A DNA stretch of 64,000 nucleotides from assembly GCA_029866205.1 (NCBI GenBank), contig JARWZT010000008.1, forward strand, positions 310,001-374,000, in the 5' to 3' direction. Of the stretch, positions 51,855 to 60,782 are shown piece after piece; the stretch's first letter is position 1; every line of letters begins with the position of its first letter. Made by a program: the position numbers and the translations under genes. The notes under the pieces are model-generated. The model did no database searches and had not been told where the DNA came from. It worked only from the letters and a program-made list of their open reading frames with translations. The DNA is from Rhodoferax sp. GTDB taxonomy: Bacteria > Pseudomonadota > Gammaproteobacteria > Burkholderiales > Burkholderiaceae_C.

Positions 51855-53153
51855 TCAGGGACGGGTGGCTGGATCGTCCACCAGCACACGCGGGTCTTTG
51901 CTTTCGGGCGCCAGCAGGTCATTGACCGCCTGGTCAAAACGGGCAAGCACCAGCGGCACCACGCCAGCGTCCCGAGGCTGGTCGGCTACGGTCAACACGC
52001 CTGCACTGTAGCGGTAGCCCATCTTCAGGCCACCGGGAACCTCTTGAACGTAGCCGCTTTGTATCGCCCTTTGCACCTGCTCGGGCGTCAGCATGCCACC
52101 CTTGACCACGATTTCTCCCGACGATTGCAGCTGCCTGACCAGCGCCACCTCGCCATGGGCGTTGGGCAACAACTCCAGTTCCAGCCGGGCGTCCACGCTG
52201 GAGTCTGCGTCGCGCGCCTTGAATTTGGAGATGCCGATTTTTAAACCCGCACTCAGCAGGGCACTGATCGTCTGACGGGCCAGCGCCGACTTTTCGGGGT
52301 CCAGGGCGGCAAAGCCACATTGGTCCTTGAAGAGCACCGCCAGCGTCTGGGCGCTTTTGGCATGCACCCCTGTCACCCCAGCCTCCAGCACCACATCGCT
52401 CAGCGTGCGGCCCATCCACTCCATCTGACGCACAGCCAAGCCCTGCTTGTAGTTCAGCCCGCCCGCAAGCTCACCGACTTCGGTGCGCAGGCTCAGCCCC
52501 TGCAAGGACGTGGCACCCGCAGTGGCCGCGTCCAAGTCCAGCGCCAAATTGCCGCTGGTCCGCTGCAGATCATTGAGCGCCAGCACCATGCGAGCGCCGT
52601 GCAGGTCAAGCAGGGAGTCGCGCGTTGTGTAGGCGATGTCGGCAACATTCCATTGCAAATGAAGCGCGTTACCGTCTAAGCGGACCCGTCCTTTGGAGGC
52701 GGCGAGCTTGATGTTTTGGGAGCTCACGCCAAAGGTCAGTGCGGGCAATGCCATGTCCGCCTGCAAAACCCCGTCGTAGCCCACCGTCCCACCCGCTGTC
52801 AGGCCAGCGGCCTCCGCGGCGGCACCCTTGGGGAACAGTGTCCAGGAAAATTGACTCAAACCACCCCGACTGGGCAGGTGACTGATACGGTAGGCCAACG
52901 CAAAGGACAAGGGCTCCTGATCTGCGTCCTGCGGACACACCGATCGCCACTGCAACTCGGCCGTGCCACCAGACGAAAACAACCCGGCCTGGTGCGACAC
53001 CTTGTGCAAGCGCCATGGCCCCTGCTCCGACCGGGCGGCCCACGCCAGAATCTGCGTCTCGTATTGGTGTGCGCTGTACCAGGGTATTGCCAGAGCGCCT
53101 GCAGCAAGGAGGACACCCAGGAGTGCCATGGCAAATTTGAGCCGAAGTTTCAC
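51855..53153 (-). CDS. DUF945 (YdgA-like) family protein
   Basis: This 432-residue protein has an N-terminal membrane anchor or signal (residues 5-23, LKFAMALLGVLLAAGALAI). It continues PWYSAHQYETQI and LHKVSHQAGLFSSGGTAEL, the DUF945/YdgA opening. The rest is beta-rich, ending GGLKMGYRYSAGVLTVADQP. The family is periplasm-facing and its function is not established. It is transcribed toward the D-amino-acid-dehydrogenase-like gene, with 61 bases between. The 179 bases upstream, to dnaE2, hold nothing recognisable. Confidence 0.82.
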   Translation of the reverse strand: MKLRLKFAMALLGVLLAAGALAIPWYSAHQYETQILAWAARSEQGPWRLHKVSHQAGLFSSGGTAELQWRSVCPQDADQEPLSFALAYRISHLPSRGGLSQFSWTLFPKGAAAEAAGLTAGGTVGYDGVLQADMALPALTFGVSSQNIKLAASKGRVRLDGNALHLQWNVADIAYTTRDSLLDLHGARMVLALNDLQRTSGNLALDLDAATAGATSLQGLSLRTEVGELAGGLNYKQGLAVRQMEWMGRTLSDVVLEAGVTGVHAKSAQTLAVLFKDQCGFAALDPEKSALARQTISALLSAGLKIGISKFKARDADSSVDARLELELLPNAHGEVALVRQLQSSGEIVVKGGMLTPEQVQRAIQSGYVQEVPGGLKMGYRYSAGVLTVADQPRDAGVVPLVLARFDQAVNDLLAPESKDPRVLVDDPATRP

Positions 53154-53332
53154 GCGGTGTTTTTTTTCATAAATTCAAAACTGTTTCAGGGGGTCGACAA
53201 ACGACCCAAGGCATCGCGCCCAGCCATTCTGGTTCGTTCATCCCCCGATTATTGACAGGAAGCGCGTGGCCCCGGCTGCAGCCCGGGCACTGCAGGCGGC
53301 CAACCAAGGCCAGGCCTGGCTTTTCGCCTTGG

Positions 53333-56300
53333 TCAATGGAAATCTCGGCTGTCCGCCGACAGATCTCCCAGCAAATGCGACAGGTCCACCAGGCGTTTGG
53401 CCACCAAATGGCGTACTTGACCGTCGCCATCCGAGTCGCGTTGCCATACGCCATAGACCGCCAGCAGGCGCGCGCGGTAAAGCGCGGGGCGAAAGGCTTC
53501 TTTGACCGCCTTCCAGACAATCACATTCACACTGCCGGTCTCGTCTTCGAGCGTCACAAAAATAACGCCCTTGGCCGTCTGCGGCTGCTGGCGCATGGTG
53601 ACGATGCCGCAGGCGCGCGCCAGGCGCCCGTGCGGAAAGTCACGCATCTGGGCCGCACTGAGCAGCTTTTGCGCAGCCAGCTGGGGGCGCAAAAATGCCA
53701 CCGGATGGCGGCGCAAGCTCAGGCCGGTGGCGGCGTAGTCGAACACCACCTCTTCAGCCTCGCGGGCCGCAGGCAGCGCCAGCGCGTCTTCTGCCACCGG
53801 CACACCGCGAAACAGCGCAGGCGCGGCGTGCAGGGCAGAGGCGTCCCAAACCTGCTGGCGGCGGTGACCGCTCAAGCTGCGCAGCGCGTCCGCACTGGCC
53901 AGCGCCTTGAGGTCGCCCGCATCGAGGGCGCAGCGCAGCGCCAGATCGTGCGTGCTGGTAAACGGCGCACTGGCTCGCTCCTGCGCAATACGCTGCCCCA
54001 CCTCCTGGCGCAATCCACTGACCATACGCAGACCCAGGCGGATGGCGGGGTGGGGTTGGTCGTGGGCTGGTAGGGGTGGCGCGTGGCCGCCAATGGGGTC
54101 AGAGCCCGATTTCGTTATCGACCCTGCGCTTCGAACAGGCTGCTGTCCTGAATCGGGATCTGACCCCATCCGCTCTGACTCCATGGGCTCTGGCTCCCAT
54201 TTTTCCAGCGTGCAATCCCAGTCGCTGTGGCTGACGTCCGCAGGGCGGACCTGTATGCCGTGGCGGCGGGCGTCTTGGACGAGTTGGCTGGGGCCGTAAA
54301 AGCCCAGGGGTTGGCTGTTGAGCATGGCCGCAAGAAAACAGGCGGGCTCGTGGCGTTTGAGCCAGCAGCTCACATAAACCAAGAGCGCGAAGCTGGCGGC
54401 GTGGCTTTCGGGGAAGCCGTATTCGCCAAAGCCTTCGATCTGCTTGAACAGGCCATCGGCAAATTCCTGGGTGTAGCCGTTGGCCACCATGGCGCCAACC
54501 AGTCGATCATAAAAATGGTGCACGCCACCCTTGCGCTTCCAGGCCGCCATGGAACGGCGCAAGCTGTCCGCCTCGCCACCGCTAAAGTTGGCCGCCGCCA
54601 TGGCGATTTGCATGACCTGCTCCTGAAAAATCGGCACACCCAGGGTGCGTTTGAGCACCTCTTCAAGGGCCGGGCTGGCGTATTGCACGGCGCCGGGGTT
54701 GGCGCGTGCCAGCAAATACGGATGCACCATGCCGCCCTGAATCGGACCGGGACGCACGATGGCCACTTGCACCACCAGGTCGTAAAAGCAGCGGGGTTTC
54801 AGGCGCGGCAACATGCTCATTTGCGCGCGACTCTCAATTTGGAACACGCCCACCGTATCGGCACGGCACACCATGTCGTAGGTGGCCGGGTCTTCAGGCG
54901 GAATATCTTGCAGGCGCAGCGGTCTGCCGCGCCACTGGCCCACCATGTCCAGGCAGCGGTGAATGGCGCTGAGCATGCCCAGCGCCAGCACGTCCACCTT
55001 CAACAGGCCCACGGCGTCCAGATCGTCTTTGTCCCACTGGATGATGCTGCGCTCGGGCATGGCGGCGTTTTCTACCGGCACCAAGCGCGTGAGCCGCCCC
55101 TGTGTCAGGACAAAGCCGCCCACGTGCTGGCTCAGGTGGCGCGGAAAGCGCTGCAACTGGTGTGACAGCTCCAGCCACTGAGCCAGACGTTTGGCATTGG
55201 GAAGGGCGACACGCTCGCCGTGCAGTTCGTGCACCCGGGCAATGGCAGACTCCAGGCGCTCGGCCAGCACGCTGCGGCTGTACATACCGGGGTGTTCTTT
55301 GCTGAAGGCGGCGATCAACGCGTCGGGGATTTGCAGTGCCCGTCCCACATCGCGCAAGGCACTGCGCGGCCGGTAACGGGTGACCACGGCGGTAATGGCT
55401 GCTCGCTCGCGGCCATATTTGGCGTAGATGTACTGAATCACTTCTTCGCGCCGCTGGTGCTCAAAGTCGACATCAATATCGGGCGGCTCGTCGCGCTCCC
55501 GCGAGATAAAGCGCTCAAACAGCACACTCATGCGGGCCGGGTCGACCTCGGTCACACCCAGGCAATAGCACACCGCCGAATTGGCCGCCGATCCCCGGCC
55601 CTGGCACAAGATGCCTTGGCTGCGGGCGAAGCGCACGATGTCGTGCACCGTCAGAAAATACATCTCGTACTTCAGCTCGGCGATCAGCACCAGCTCGTGC
55701 TCCACTTGGGCGCGCACGCTCGGCGGCATGCCGCTGGGGTAACGCACGCGCGCACCTTCTTCGGCGTACTGGCGCAGAGTTTGCGCCGGGGTATGGCCGG
55801 GCAGCACGGCCTCTAAAGGGTAGTGGTAGCGCAGGCTGTCCAGCGAGAAGCTGCAGCGGCTGGCGATCACCAAAGTGTTGTCCAATTGCGCGGCACCGAA
55901 CAAAGTGCCCAGGCGCGCGCGACTGCGCAAATGGCGCTCGGCGTTGGACTGCAGGCCACGCCCGCACTGCGCCACCGGCAACCCCAGGTTCACGGCGGTC
56001 AGCACATCGTGCAGGGGCTTGCGCGAGCGCAAATGCATGCGCACCCCGCCAGTGGCCACCAGCGGCACGCCGGTGAACTGCGCAATTTGCTCCAGACGCA
56101 GGGCGTGCAACGCGTCTTGCACGCCCAAGCTGCGCCCCAGGCCCAACCAGACCGCAGCGCCGTAGCGCGCTTTGGCTGCCGCGGCGATGGCGCAGGCCTG
56201 CTCGATCGACAAGTCAGGCGGCAGCAGCAAGATGATTTCGTTGCCCTGCAGTGTGGGCCACGCCTCAAAAGCGCCCTCGCCTGCCTGCGACTGCCAGCAC

Positions 56301-56713
56301 AGCGCATATTCCCCCTTGGGCGCGGCACGGCGGGCGCTGGTGATGAACTCGCACAGAGGGCCCCAGCCATCCAGATCGTGCGCAAGGGCGACAAAGCGAA
56401 ACAACACTTTGGAGGAGCCTCCCACCCTGCCCCCCCCGTGGGCGGCAGGCGCCACGGCAAACTCGGCGCCCGGCAGCAACTGCAAGCCCAGGCGCTTGGC
56501 CTCCAAGTGCGCGCGCACCATGCCCGCCACCGAACATTCATCGGTCAGCGCCAGCGCCCGGTAGCCCAGCGCGTGGGCGCGCTGCACCAGCTCCTCGGGC
56601 AGGGAAGCTCCGCGCTGGAAGCTAAAGGCCGACAAACAATGCAGTTCGGCGTAGTCGGGCGGGGGCGATGCCTGCAGGGGCGCAGCGGCGGTCAACAAAG
56701 ACGGGGGTTCCAT
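53333..56713 (-). CDS. dnaE2: Error-prone DNA polymerase DnaE2 with in-frame repeat insertion
   Basis: This 1126-residue C-family polymerase alpha-like protein acts in SOS mutagenesis. A PHP domain (YAELHCLSAFSFQRGAS) is followed by the palm, with QGRGSAANSAVCYCLG and PPDIDVDFEHQRREEVI carrying catalytic aspartates. GFPESHAASFALLVYVSCWLKRHEPACF and the C-terminal HLVAKRLVDLSHLLG are typical DnaE2. Residues about 836-874 are a low-complexity insertion encoded by a palindromic repeat, between the DCTLE and PAIRLGLRMVSGL family blocks. Its usual partners imuA and imuB are not adjacent. A LexA box lies 58 bases upstream of the start. Confidence 0.93.
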   Translation of the reverse strand: MEPPSLLTAAAPLQASPPPDYAELHCLSAFSFQRGASLPEELVQRAHALGYRALALTDECSVAGMVRAHLEAKRLGLQLLPGAEFAVAPAAHGGGRVGGSSKVLFRFVALAHDLDGWGPLCEFITSARRAAPKGEYALCWQSQAGEGAFEAWPTLQGNEIILLLPPDLSIEQACAIAAAAKARYGAAVWLGLGRSLGVQDALHALRLEQIAQFTGVPLVATGGVRMHLRSRKPLHDVLTAVNLGLPVAQCGRGLQSNAERHLRSRARLGTLFGAAQLDNTLVIASRCSFSLDSLRYHYPLEAVLPGHTPAQTLRQYAEEGARVRYPSGMPPSVRAQVEHELVLIAELKYEMYFLTVHDIVRFARSQGILCQGRGSAANSAVCYCLGVTEVDPARMSVLFERFISRERDEPPDIDVDFEHQRREEVIQYIYAKYGRERAAITAVVTRYRPRSALRDVGRALQIPDALIAAFSKEHPGMYSRSVLAERLESAIARVHELHGERVALPNAKRLAQWLELSHQLQRFPRHLSQHVGGFVLTQGRLTRLVPVENAAMPERSIIQWDKDDLDAVGLLKVDVLALGMLSAIHRCLDMVGQWRGRPLRLQDIPPEDPATYDMVCRADTVGVFQIESRAQMSMLPRLKPRCFYDLVVQVAIVRPGPIQGGMVHPYLLARANPGAVQYASPALEEVLKRTLGVPIFQEQVMQIAMAAANFSGGEADSLRRSMAAWKRKGGVHHFYDRLVGAMVANGYTQEFADGLFKQIEGFGEYGFPESHAASFALLVYVSCWLKRHEPACFLAAMLNSQPLGFYGPSQLVQDARRHGIQVRPADVSHSDWDCTLEKWEPEPMESERMGSDPDSGQQPVRSAGSITKSGSDPIGGHAPPLPAHDQPHPAIRLGLRMVSGLRQEVGQRIAQERASAPFTSTHDLALRCALDAGDLKALASADALRSLSGHRRQQVWDASALHAAPALFRGVPVAEDALALPAAREAEEVVFDYAATGLSLRRHPVAFLRPQLAAQKLLSAAQMRDFPHGRLARACGIVTMRQQPQTAKGVIFVTLEDETGSVNVIVWKAVKEAFRPALYRARLLAVYGVWQRDSDGDGQVRHLVAKRLVDLSHLLGDLSADSRDFH
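54093..54208. repeat. REP-like palindromic element inserted in frame in dnaE2
   Basis: Four degenerate copies of a (A)TGGGGTCAGAGC-type motif are present. One is at 54093-54112 (+ orientation). Inverted copies lie at 54151-54169, about 54171-54183, and about 54190-54208. The first two form an inverted repeat: GGGGTCAGAGCCCGATT against AATCGGGATCTGACCCC, one mismatch. The type resembles REP/RAYT-associated repeats in betaproteobacteria. It keeps the reading frame of dnaE2 open. Confidence 0.7.
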
Positions 56714-56770
56714 AGAAATTCAGCAGAAAACCGGCGCTTGCCCAATGGGGAAGCGGGACTCTGTCGTTTT

Positions 56771-56790
56771 TACTGTTTATAAAAACAGTA
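56771..56790. promoter_or_regulatory. LexA (SOS) box upstream of dnaE2
   Basis: TACTGTTTATAAAAACAGTA fits the LexA consensus CTG-N10-CAG (CTG at 56773, CAG ending 56788) and has 8-bp symmetric arms. It lies 58 bases upstream of the dnaE2 ATG. It predicts DNA-damage induction of dnaE2. Confidence 0.85.
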
Positions 56791-56914
56791 TGGTAAACCT
56801 ATCGCCAAACGCCTGCCAAAAGGTGGCTGAATCCGATCGGACGGGTGTGCAAGCGCCCGTCTCAACTAGGCCGTACTGTCAACTTGGCACGAATCAAGGC
56901 GCAGTTTCGATACC

Positions 56915-56980
56915 ATGCGTCTTTTCGAATTCGACGCCGCAAAAAGCGATTCCAATCGTGTGAAGCATGGAGCCTCGGTT
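56915..56980 (+). pseudogene. BrnT toxin remnant (N-terminus only)
   Basis: ATG at 56915 opens MRLFEFDAAKSDSNRVKHGA, then SV. This closely follows the BrnT toxin start (FEWDxxKxxxNxxKHGVSF). After about 22 codons the similarity stops where the neighbouring pseudopilin gene ends on the other strand. The frame closes shortly afterward. No brnA antitoxin is seen. It looks like a truncated type II toxin-antitoxin remnant at a rearrangement junction. Confidence 0.55.
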
Positions 56981-56988
56981 TTGCGAAC

Positions 56989-57462
56989 CTACTCCCGCTG
57001 GGCCAAACCCTCGTCAAACAGCCACTCGCGGTAATAGCGCTTACTGACAAAGTCTGCGTACTTGGGTTTGAATGTGGTACGCACCGCCCGCAGATCGGAC
57101 AAAGAGTGAAACGCGTCAATGCCAGGTTCGCTCTGAGAGAGGAGCTCACCCCACAGTGCTTGCCCCGTCATCGGATCCAGCGGCACGCGGCGCAGGTGAC
57201 GCACTATCATTTTGGGAAACCGCGGGTCACGCAGCAAGTCCTCCATCCGTTGGGGACGCGGGTTCTTACCTGGCGGCGTGGCGAGAGCGTAGGTGCGCAG
57301 GGCGTTCGCCAGTTCGCTGCCCGCATCCAGCAACGCCTCCTCCGCTCCGTAGCGTTGCATGACTGCGCCAGTACGCAGCAGCCCCGCACTCAGTGTGGCG
57401 GTCACTGCCACCAGGACCAACAGACCAATATAGGTGTAGCCCTGCTGCGACCGGCGCTTCAT
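56989..57462 (-). CDS. Type II secretion/type IV pilus pseudopilin-like protein
   Basis: This 157-residue protein begins MKRRSQQGYTYIGLLVLVAV. That is a degenerate prepilin leader in which G-Y-T-Y replaces G-F-T-L and the usual Glu+5 is Gly. A hydrophobic helix follows, then PGKNPRPQRMEDLLRDPRFP and DPMTGQALWG, as in GspG-like minor pilins. The prepilin peptidase might not process it normally. The start overlaps the upstream stop by one base (TGATG). It is the last gene of the operon. Confidence 0.75.
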   Translation of the reverse strand: MKRRSQQGYTYIGLLVLVAVTATLSAGLLRTGAVMQRYGAEEALLDAGSELANALRTYALATPPGKNPRPQRMEDLLRDPRFPKMIVRHLRRVPLDPMTGQALWGELLSQSEPGIDAFHSLSDLRAVRTTFKPKYADFVSKRYYREWLFDEGLAQRE

Positions 57463-57854
57463 CAGAGTGCCCCGTAGGCCACGCCCAAGTGGTTATTGCC
57501 CAGAGCGCTACTGCGCAGGTTGTAAACCTTGCCTTTGGTCCCCTCTTGGGGTGGCTCCAGCACCCATGCAGAACTGCTTGAGCGAACGGGGTCAAACGGT
57601 AAGCTCTTGAGGTATTTTTTTTCTACCAACTCCTCCAGAGATTCGGGGTAACGACCGGTGTCGCCATAAAACGTGTCCAAAACGGCACGTGTGGTGCGCA
57701 AGTTGTCCACCAAGACCGCGTCGCGCGCGGCGTCAATGCTCTGGAAATAGCGTGGCACTGCCAGCGTGAGCAGCAATGACACGATCGACAGCACCACCAA
57801 CAGCTCAATCAGGGTAAAACCCCTCCAAGCGCGAACTCTAGGTAACGTCTTCAT
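57462..57854 (-). CDS. GspG-like pseudopilin
   Basis: This 130-residue protein has a canonical prepilin cleavage region, RGFTLIELLVVLSIVSLLL, with Glu+5 intact. DNLRTTRAVLDTFYGDTGRYPESLEELVEKKYLKSLPFDPV is the GspG-type globular start with the calcium-loop-like region. The ATG at 57852-57854 is chosen because it directly precedes the leader. A longer upstream frame overlaps the previous pseudopilin and is rejected. Confidence 0.85.
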   Translation of the reverse strand: MKTLPRVRAWRGFTLIELLVVLSIVSLLLTLAVPRYFQSIDAARDAVLVDNLRTTRAVLDTFYGDTGRYPESLEELVEKKYLKSLPFDPVRSSSSAWVLEPPQEGTKGKVYNLRSSALGNNHLGVAYGAL

Positions 57855-57858
57855 AGCC

Positions 57859-58329
57859 CTACCAGCTGCTGTAAGCCGCGCCGTTGAGACCCAGCTTGTT
57901 GGAACGGGAACGCACGTCGTACACGTCGTCTCCCTCTTGGGGCTCTGCCGCCTCGCTGGCGTAGCTGCGCAAAGCCCAGGTGGCGGCGGCGGGCAGATCC
58001 CTCCTAGGCTCCATGGGGTCCCGCGGCAGACTGCGCAGCAGATACAGCTTTCCTTTACGTTCTTTGTCTCTGAATGCCACACCTTCGGCCAAAACCTGCA
58101 AGTTAGGCGGATAGCCCGAGGCTTCAGGCCGTGTGTCGATGACACCGGCGTCGACGGCCGCCTTGTAGGCATCCAAGGCACCGCGAATCTCGCGCAGGGC
58201 TTGACGTAAATCAGCCTCGCGGGCACGTTGCCGGCTGACTTCGAGCACCGGAAGCGACAGGGTGGCCAATACCGCGATGATGGCCACGGTCACCATCAGC
58301 TCGATCAACGTAAAGCCGCGTTGCACCAC
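57859..58329 (-). CDS. Type II secretion-type pseudopilin
   Basis: This 156-residue protein begins MVQRGFTLIELMVTVAIIAVLATLSLPV, a short leader with intact Glu+5. A long helix (RQRAREADLRQALREIRGALDAYK) and a C-terminal segment LPRDPMEPRRD resemble GspG/GspH-type pilins. It follows the secretin after nine bases and precedes the GspG-like gene by four, clearly one transcript. Confidence 0.85.
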   Translation of the reverse strand: MVQRGFTLIELMVTVAIIAVLATLSLPVLEVSRQRAREADLRQALREIRGALDAYKAAVDAGVIDTRPEASGYPPNLQVLAEGVAFRDKERKGKLYLLRSLPRDPMEPRRDLPAAATWALRSYASEAAEPQEGDDVYDVRSRSNKLGLNGAAYSSW

Positions 58330-58338
58330 AACTTAGAC

Positions 58339-60228
58339 TCAGGGTTTGTCGGTGGCTGGCGGGGCTTCGGGCACTGGCGCCGCAGTGGAAGGCGGCACCA
58401 GGGGCGCAACAGGAGCGTTCGGTGCCGCAGGTGCGACAGGCGCCGCAAGCGCGCTGCCCCCGCCCAGAGCTCGACTTTCTGTGCCGGTGCGAAATTCACT
58501 AAACCGCCCCTCGGGCCGCTGGCTGTTACGCACAATGCGTGGAGTAATCGACAGTACGATCTCCGAGCGCTTATCCGAATCCGCGCTGGAACCAAAAATT
58601 CTTTTCAAGCCCGGCAGATCACCCAGACCCGGCACTTTGTCGGCCGTCTTACGGTCTTCGTTATTGATCAGACCCGCCAGCACCTGGTTCTCGCCATCGT
58701 GCAAGCGCAGCACGGTCGTGGCGTTGCGGGTTCCGATGGTGTAGTAAGTCGAGCCCAAGTTGCTTTTCTGGGGGTTCAGGGCGTTGCTTACCTCCAGCCC
58801 CAGTTTGATCGTGACGTCATTGCCGCGGTAAATGACCGGCTCAACTTCTAGCTTGAGGCCCACATCCATATAGGTCACGGTCTCTGAAGATCCGCCTTGC
58901 GGCGTAGTCACAGCGGTCAAAACTGGTATTTTGTCGCCAATCATGATCTTTGCTTTTTCGCGGCTCAGCACCCGAATACGGGGATTCGCTAAGAGGTTGA
59001 CATCGGTATCTTTTTTTTCTGCGTTCAATTGCAAGCCCCCCAAACCAACGCCTGTCGTGCTGGCGTTAAGGTTTTGCAAATCCGCCAGCGTAAGGCCCAC
59101 GCCGCTGGCGCTGGCCAAGGGACTCAGGCTCAGGGCGGTAGGCCATTTGATGCCCAAGGTTTCCAGACGGTCACGCGCGACCTCAAGCACCTCGAGCTCC
59201 AGCATCACCTCCGACTCTGGCACGTCATAAGTGGCGACCAGGCGCTCCAGCAGGTCCAGCATCTCAGGCGTGTCACGGGCAATCAGCGCATTGAGCTTGT
59301 CGTCGACCACGACATCGCGGCCCTTGAACAGGGTCTTGATGGCGGCGCCCACCCCCTTGGCCTCGCTAAACATCAGCGGAAAGGTGCGCACATTGAGTTC
59401 TTGGTAATCCTTGAGCTTGCCCGGAGTGTTGGGAAAGACAATGATGGTGTTGGCGTTGACCACCTGCTTTTCTAACTGATTGCTCACCAAGAGCAGGTTG
59501 AGCGCTTCTTCGATAGTGGTATTCCGCACCAGCAAACTTGCTTTGAGCTCCGGCTTGATATCTTTGTCCAGCACAAAATTCAAGCCACTCCCGCGCGCCA
59601 AGCTCTCAAAAATCTGGCGCACCGAAGCGTCGCGAAATTCCAAAGAAATCGGTTGGCGAAACGCCTTGCTCAGCGCACTGGTGCTGTTGGCGGCGATCGC
59701 GATTTTTTCGAGGGCGGTGGCTTGCAGGGCTTGGGCGTCCAGATGGGTGGCATCGTCCCGCAAGACGGCCTGAGCGTAGCTGCGCGCCGACTCCCAGTCT
59801 TTCGCCTGTGCCGCCTGCTGTCCTTGCTCGAGCGTGCGGGCTACGCGCTCTTGCTGGCGAACCCGTTGCAATCCCCTGCGGGCCAAGTCGTCATCAGGAT
59901 AGATCGTCAACACCCGCTCCAACAGGGAGGCGGCAGCGACCCAGTCCTTGCGCTGCATGCGGGCCTGGGCCTGGGCCAGCCAGGACTGCGCCGCAAGGCG
60001 CTGCCCCGTCAGAAAGGCGGTTTTGTATTCAACGTTGTTTGGTGTGCTGCGCGCTAGCGTCTCCAGCGCCTGCAAGCCAGCGTCCGTTTGGCCTTGCTCC
60101 ATCAGGGTCCGGCCTGCCTGAGTCGGCGACTGCACGGCGCAACCCGCAACCAGAAAAACCAAGGTCAGCGCGAGACCCGCGCCGGTACGGGCAAAGGCTA
60201 AGGCCACGGGCTTATTGCAGGGGCTCAC
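58339..60228 (-). CDS. Secretin (GspD/PilQ/MshL-like) outer-membrane pore, lipoprotein
   Basis: This 629-residue secretin starts with GTG at 60226-60228, overlapping the previous TAG by one base. The leader ends with a lipobox, LVAGCAVQ. TPR-like helices (residues about 40-160) precede the short N-domain ISLEFRDASVRQIFESLARGSGLNFVLD and an N1-type domain (VVVDDKLNALIARDTPEML). The secretin core with the VPGLGDLPGLKRIFG lip motif follows. A proline/alanine-rich tail (from about residue 590) is unusual. The TPR-plus-lipobox layout resembles MshL-type secretins. Confidence 0.9.
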   Translation of the reverse strand: MSPCNKPVALAFARTGAGLALTLVFLVAGCAVQSPTQAGRTLMEQGQTDAGLQALETLARSTPNNVEYKTAFLTGQRLAAQSWLAQAQARMQRKDWVAAASLLERVLTIYPDDDLARRGLQRVRQQERVARTLEQGQQAAQAKDWESARSYAQAVLRDDATHLDAQALQATALEKIAIAANSTSALSKAFRQPISLEFRDASVRQIFESLARGSGLNFVLDKDIKPELKASLLVRNTTIEEALNLLLVSNQLEKQVVNANTIIVFPNTPGKLKDYQELNVRTFPLMFSEAKGVGAAIKTLFKGRDVVVDDKLNALIARDTPEMLDLLERLVATYDVPESEVMLELEVLEVARDRLETLGIKWPTALSLSPLASASGVGLTLADLQNLNASTTGVGLGGLQLNAEKKDTDVNLLANPRIRVLSREKAKIMIGDKIPVLTAVTTPQGGSSETVTYMDVGLKLEVEPVIYRGNDVTIKLGLEVSNALNPQKSNLGSTYYTIGTRNATTVLRLHDGENQVLAGLINNEDRKTADKVPGLGDLPGLKRIFGSSADSDKRSEIVLSITPRIVRNSQRPEGRFSEFRTGTESRALGGGSALAAPVAPAAPNAPVAPLVPPSTAAPVPEAPPATDKP

Positions 60229-60782
60229 TAGGGCGCTCCAATCTCAAGAGTTTGACGCTCATTGAGCGGCAGATAGGTAAAGACAATTTGCGGCGGCGCG
60301 ATGGAATCCACACGGTATCGGCCATCAATGACGGTATTCACTTGGGCAAGCCGCATTTCTTCACCGAGCGCCAGGTAAACCTGCCAGGCTCCTGCCTGCC
60401 ACTGTTTGCCCAAAAAACTAAACGGCAGGGGTGGGGCTTGCGGCACCACCGGCTCAGGGGGTGGCGGTGGTGGAGTCCAAGACCGCGCACCGAAAGCCAT
60501 CGCCAGTGATTGACGGGCATCCGGCGGTGGCGCCGGAGCGCGTTCCGCCAAGGCCAGCACGGCCTCAGGGCCCGCGGAGTCTTGGTTTGCAGGTTTGGAC
60601 GCGCGGTTGAGACCCCTATCCCTGTTGGCGGCGTCCACCAGCAAAGGTGCGGGCGCGCGCGCGGTATCGGAGCGGGTGGGAACCACCAATTTATCGTCGC
60701 TGCTGGGTGTTTTGTCCGCAAAAAATGCCAGCCAAGTTGATGCCAACAACGCCGCCAACCCCATGTATTGCCGCATTTTCAT
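60228..60782 (-). CDS. PilP/GspC-like inner-membrane secretion protein
   Basis: This 184-residue protein has one N-terminal membrane segment (residues about 5-22) and a Pro-rich linker (WTPPPPPPEPVVPQAPPLP). A small beta domain, FSFLGKQWQAGAWQVYLALGEEMRLAQVNTVIDGRYRVDSI, resembles the homology region of GspC/PilP. This domain usually links the inner-membrane platform to the secretin. It overlaps the PilO-like gene by four bases. Confidence 0.72.
   Translation of the reverse strand: MKMRQYMGLAALLASTWLAFFADKTPSSDDKLVVPTRSDTARAPAPLLVDAANRDRGLNRASKPANQDSAGPEAVLALAERAPAPPPDARQSLAMAFGARSWTPPPPPPEPVVPQAPPLPFSFLGKQWQAGAWQVYLALGEEMRLAQVNTVIDGRYRVDSIAPPQIVFTYLPLNERQTLEIGAP

Noticed and set aside
56845-57477. 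A 210-codon plus-strand open frame opposite the last pseudopilin gene
   Set aside because: Mostly antisense to the pseudopilin gene; its upstream part covers the BrnT remnant in another frame.
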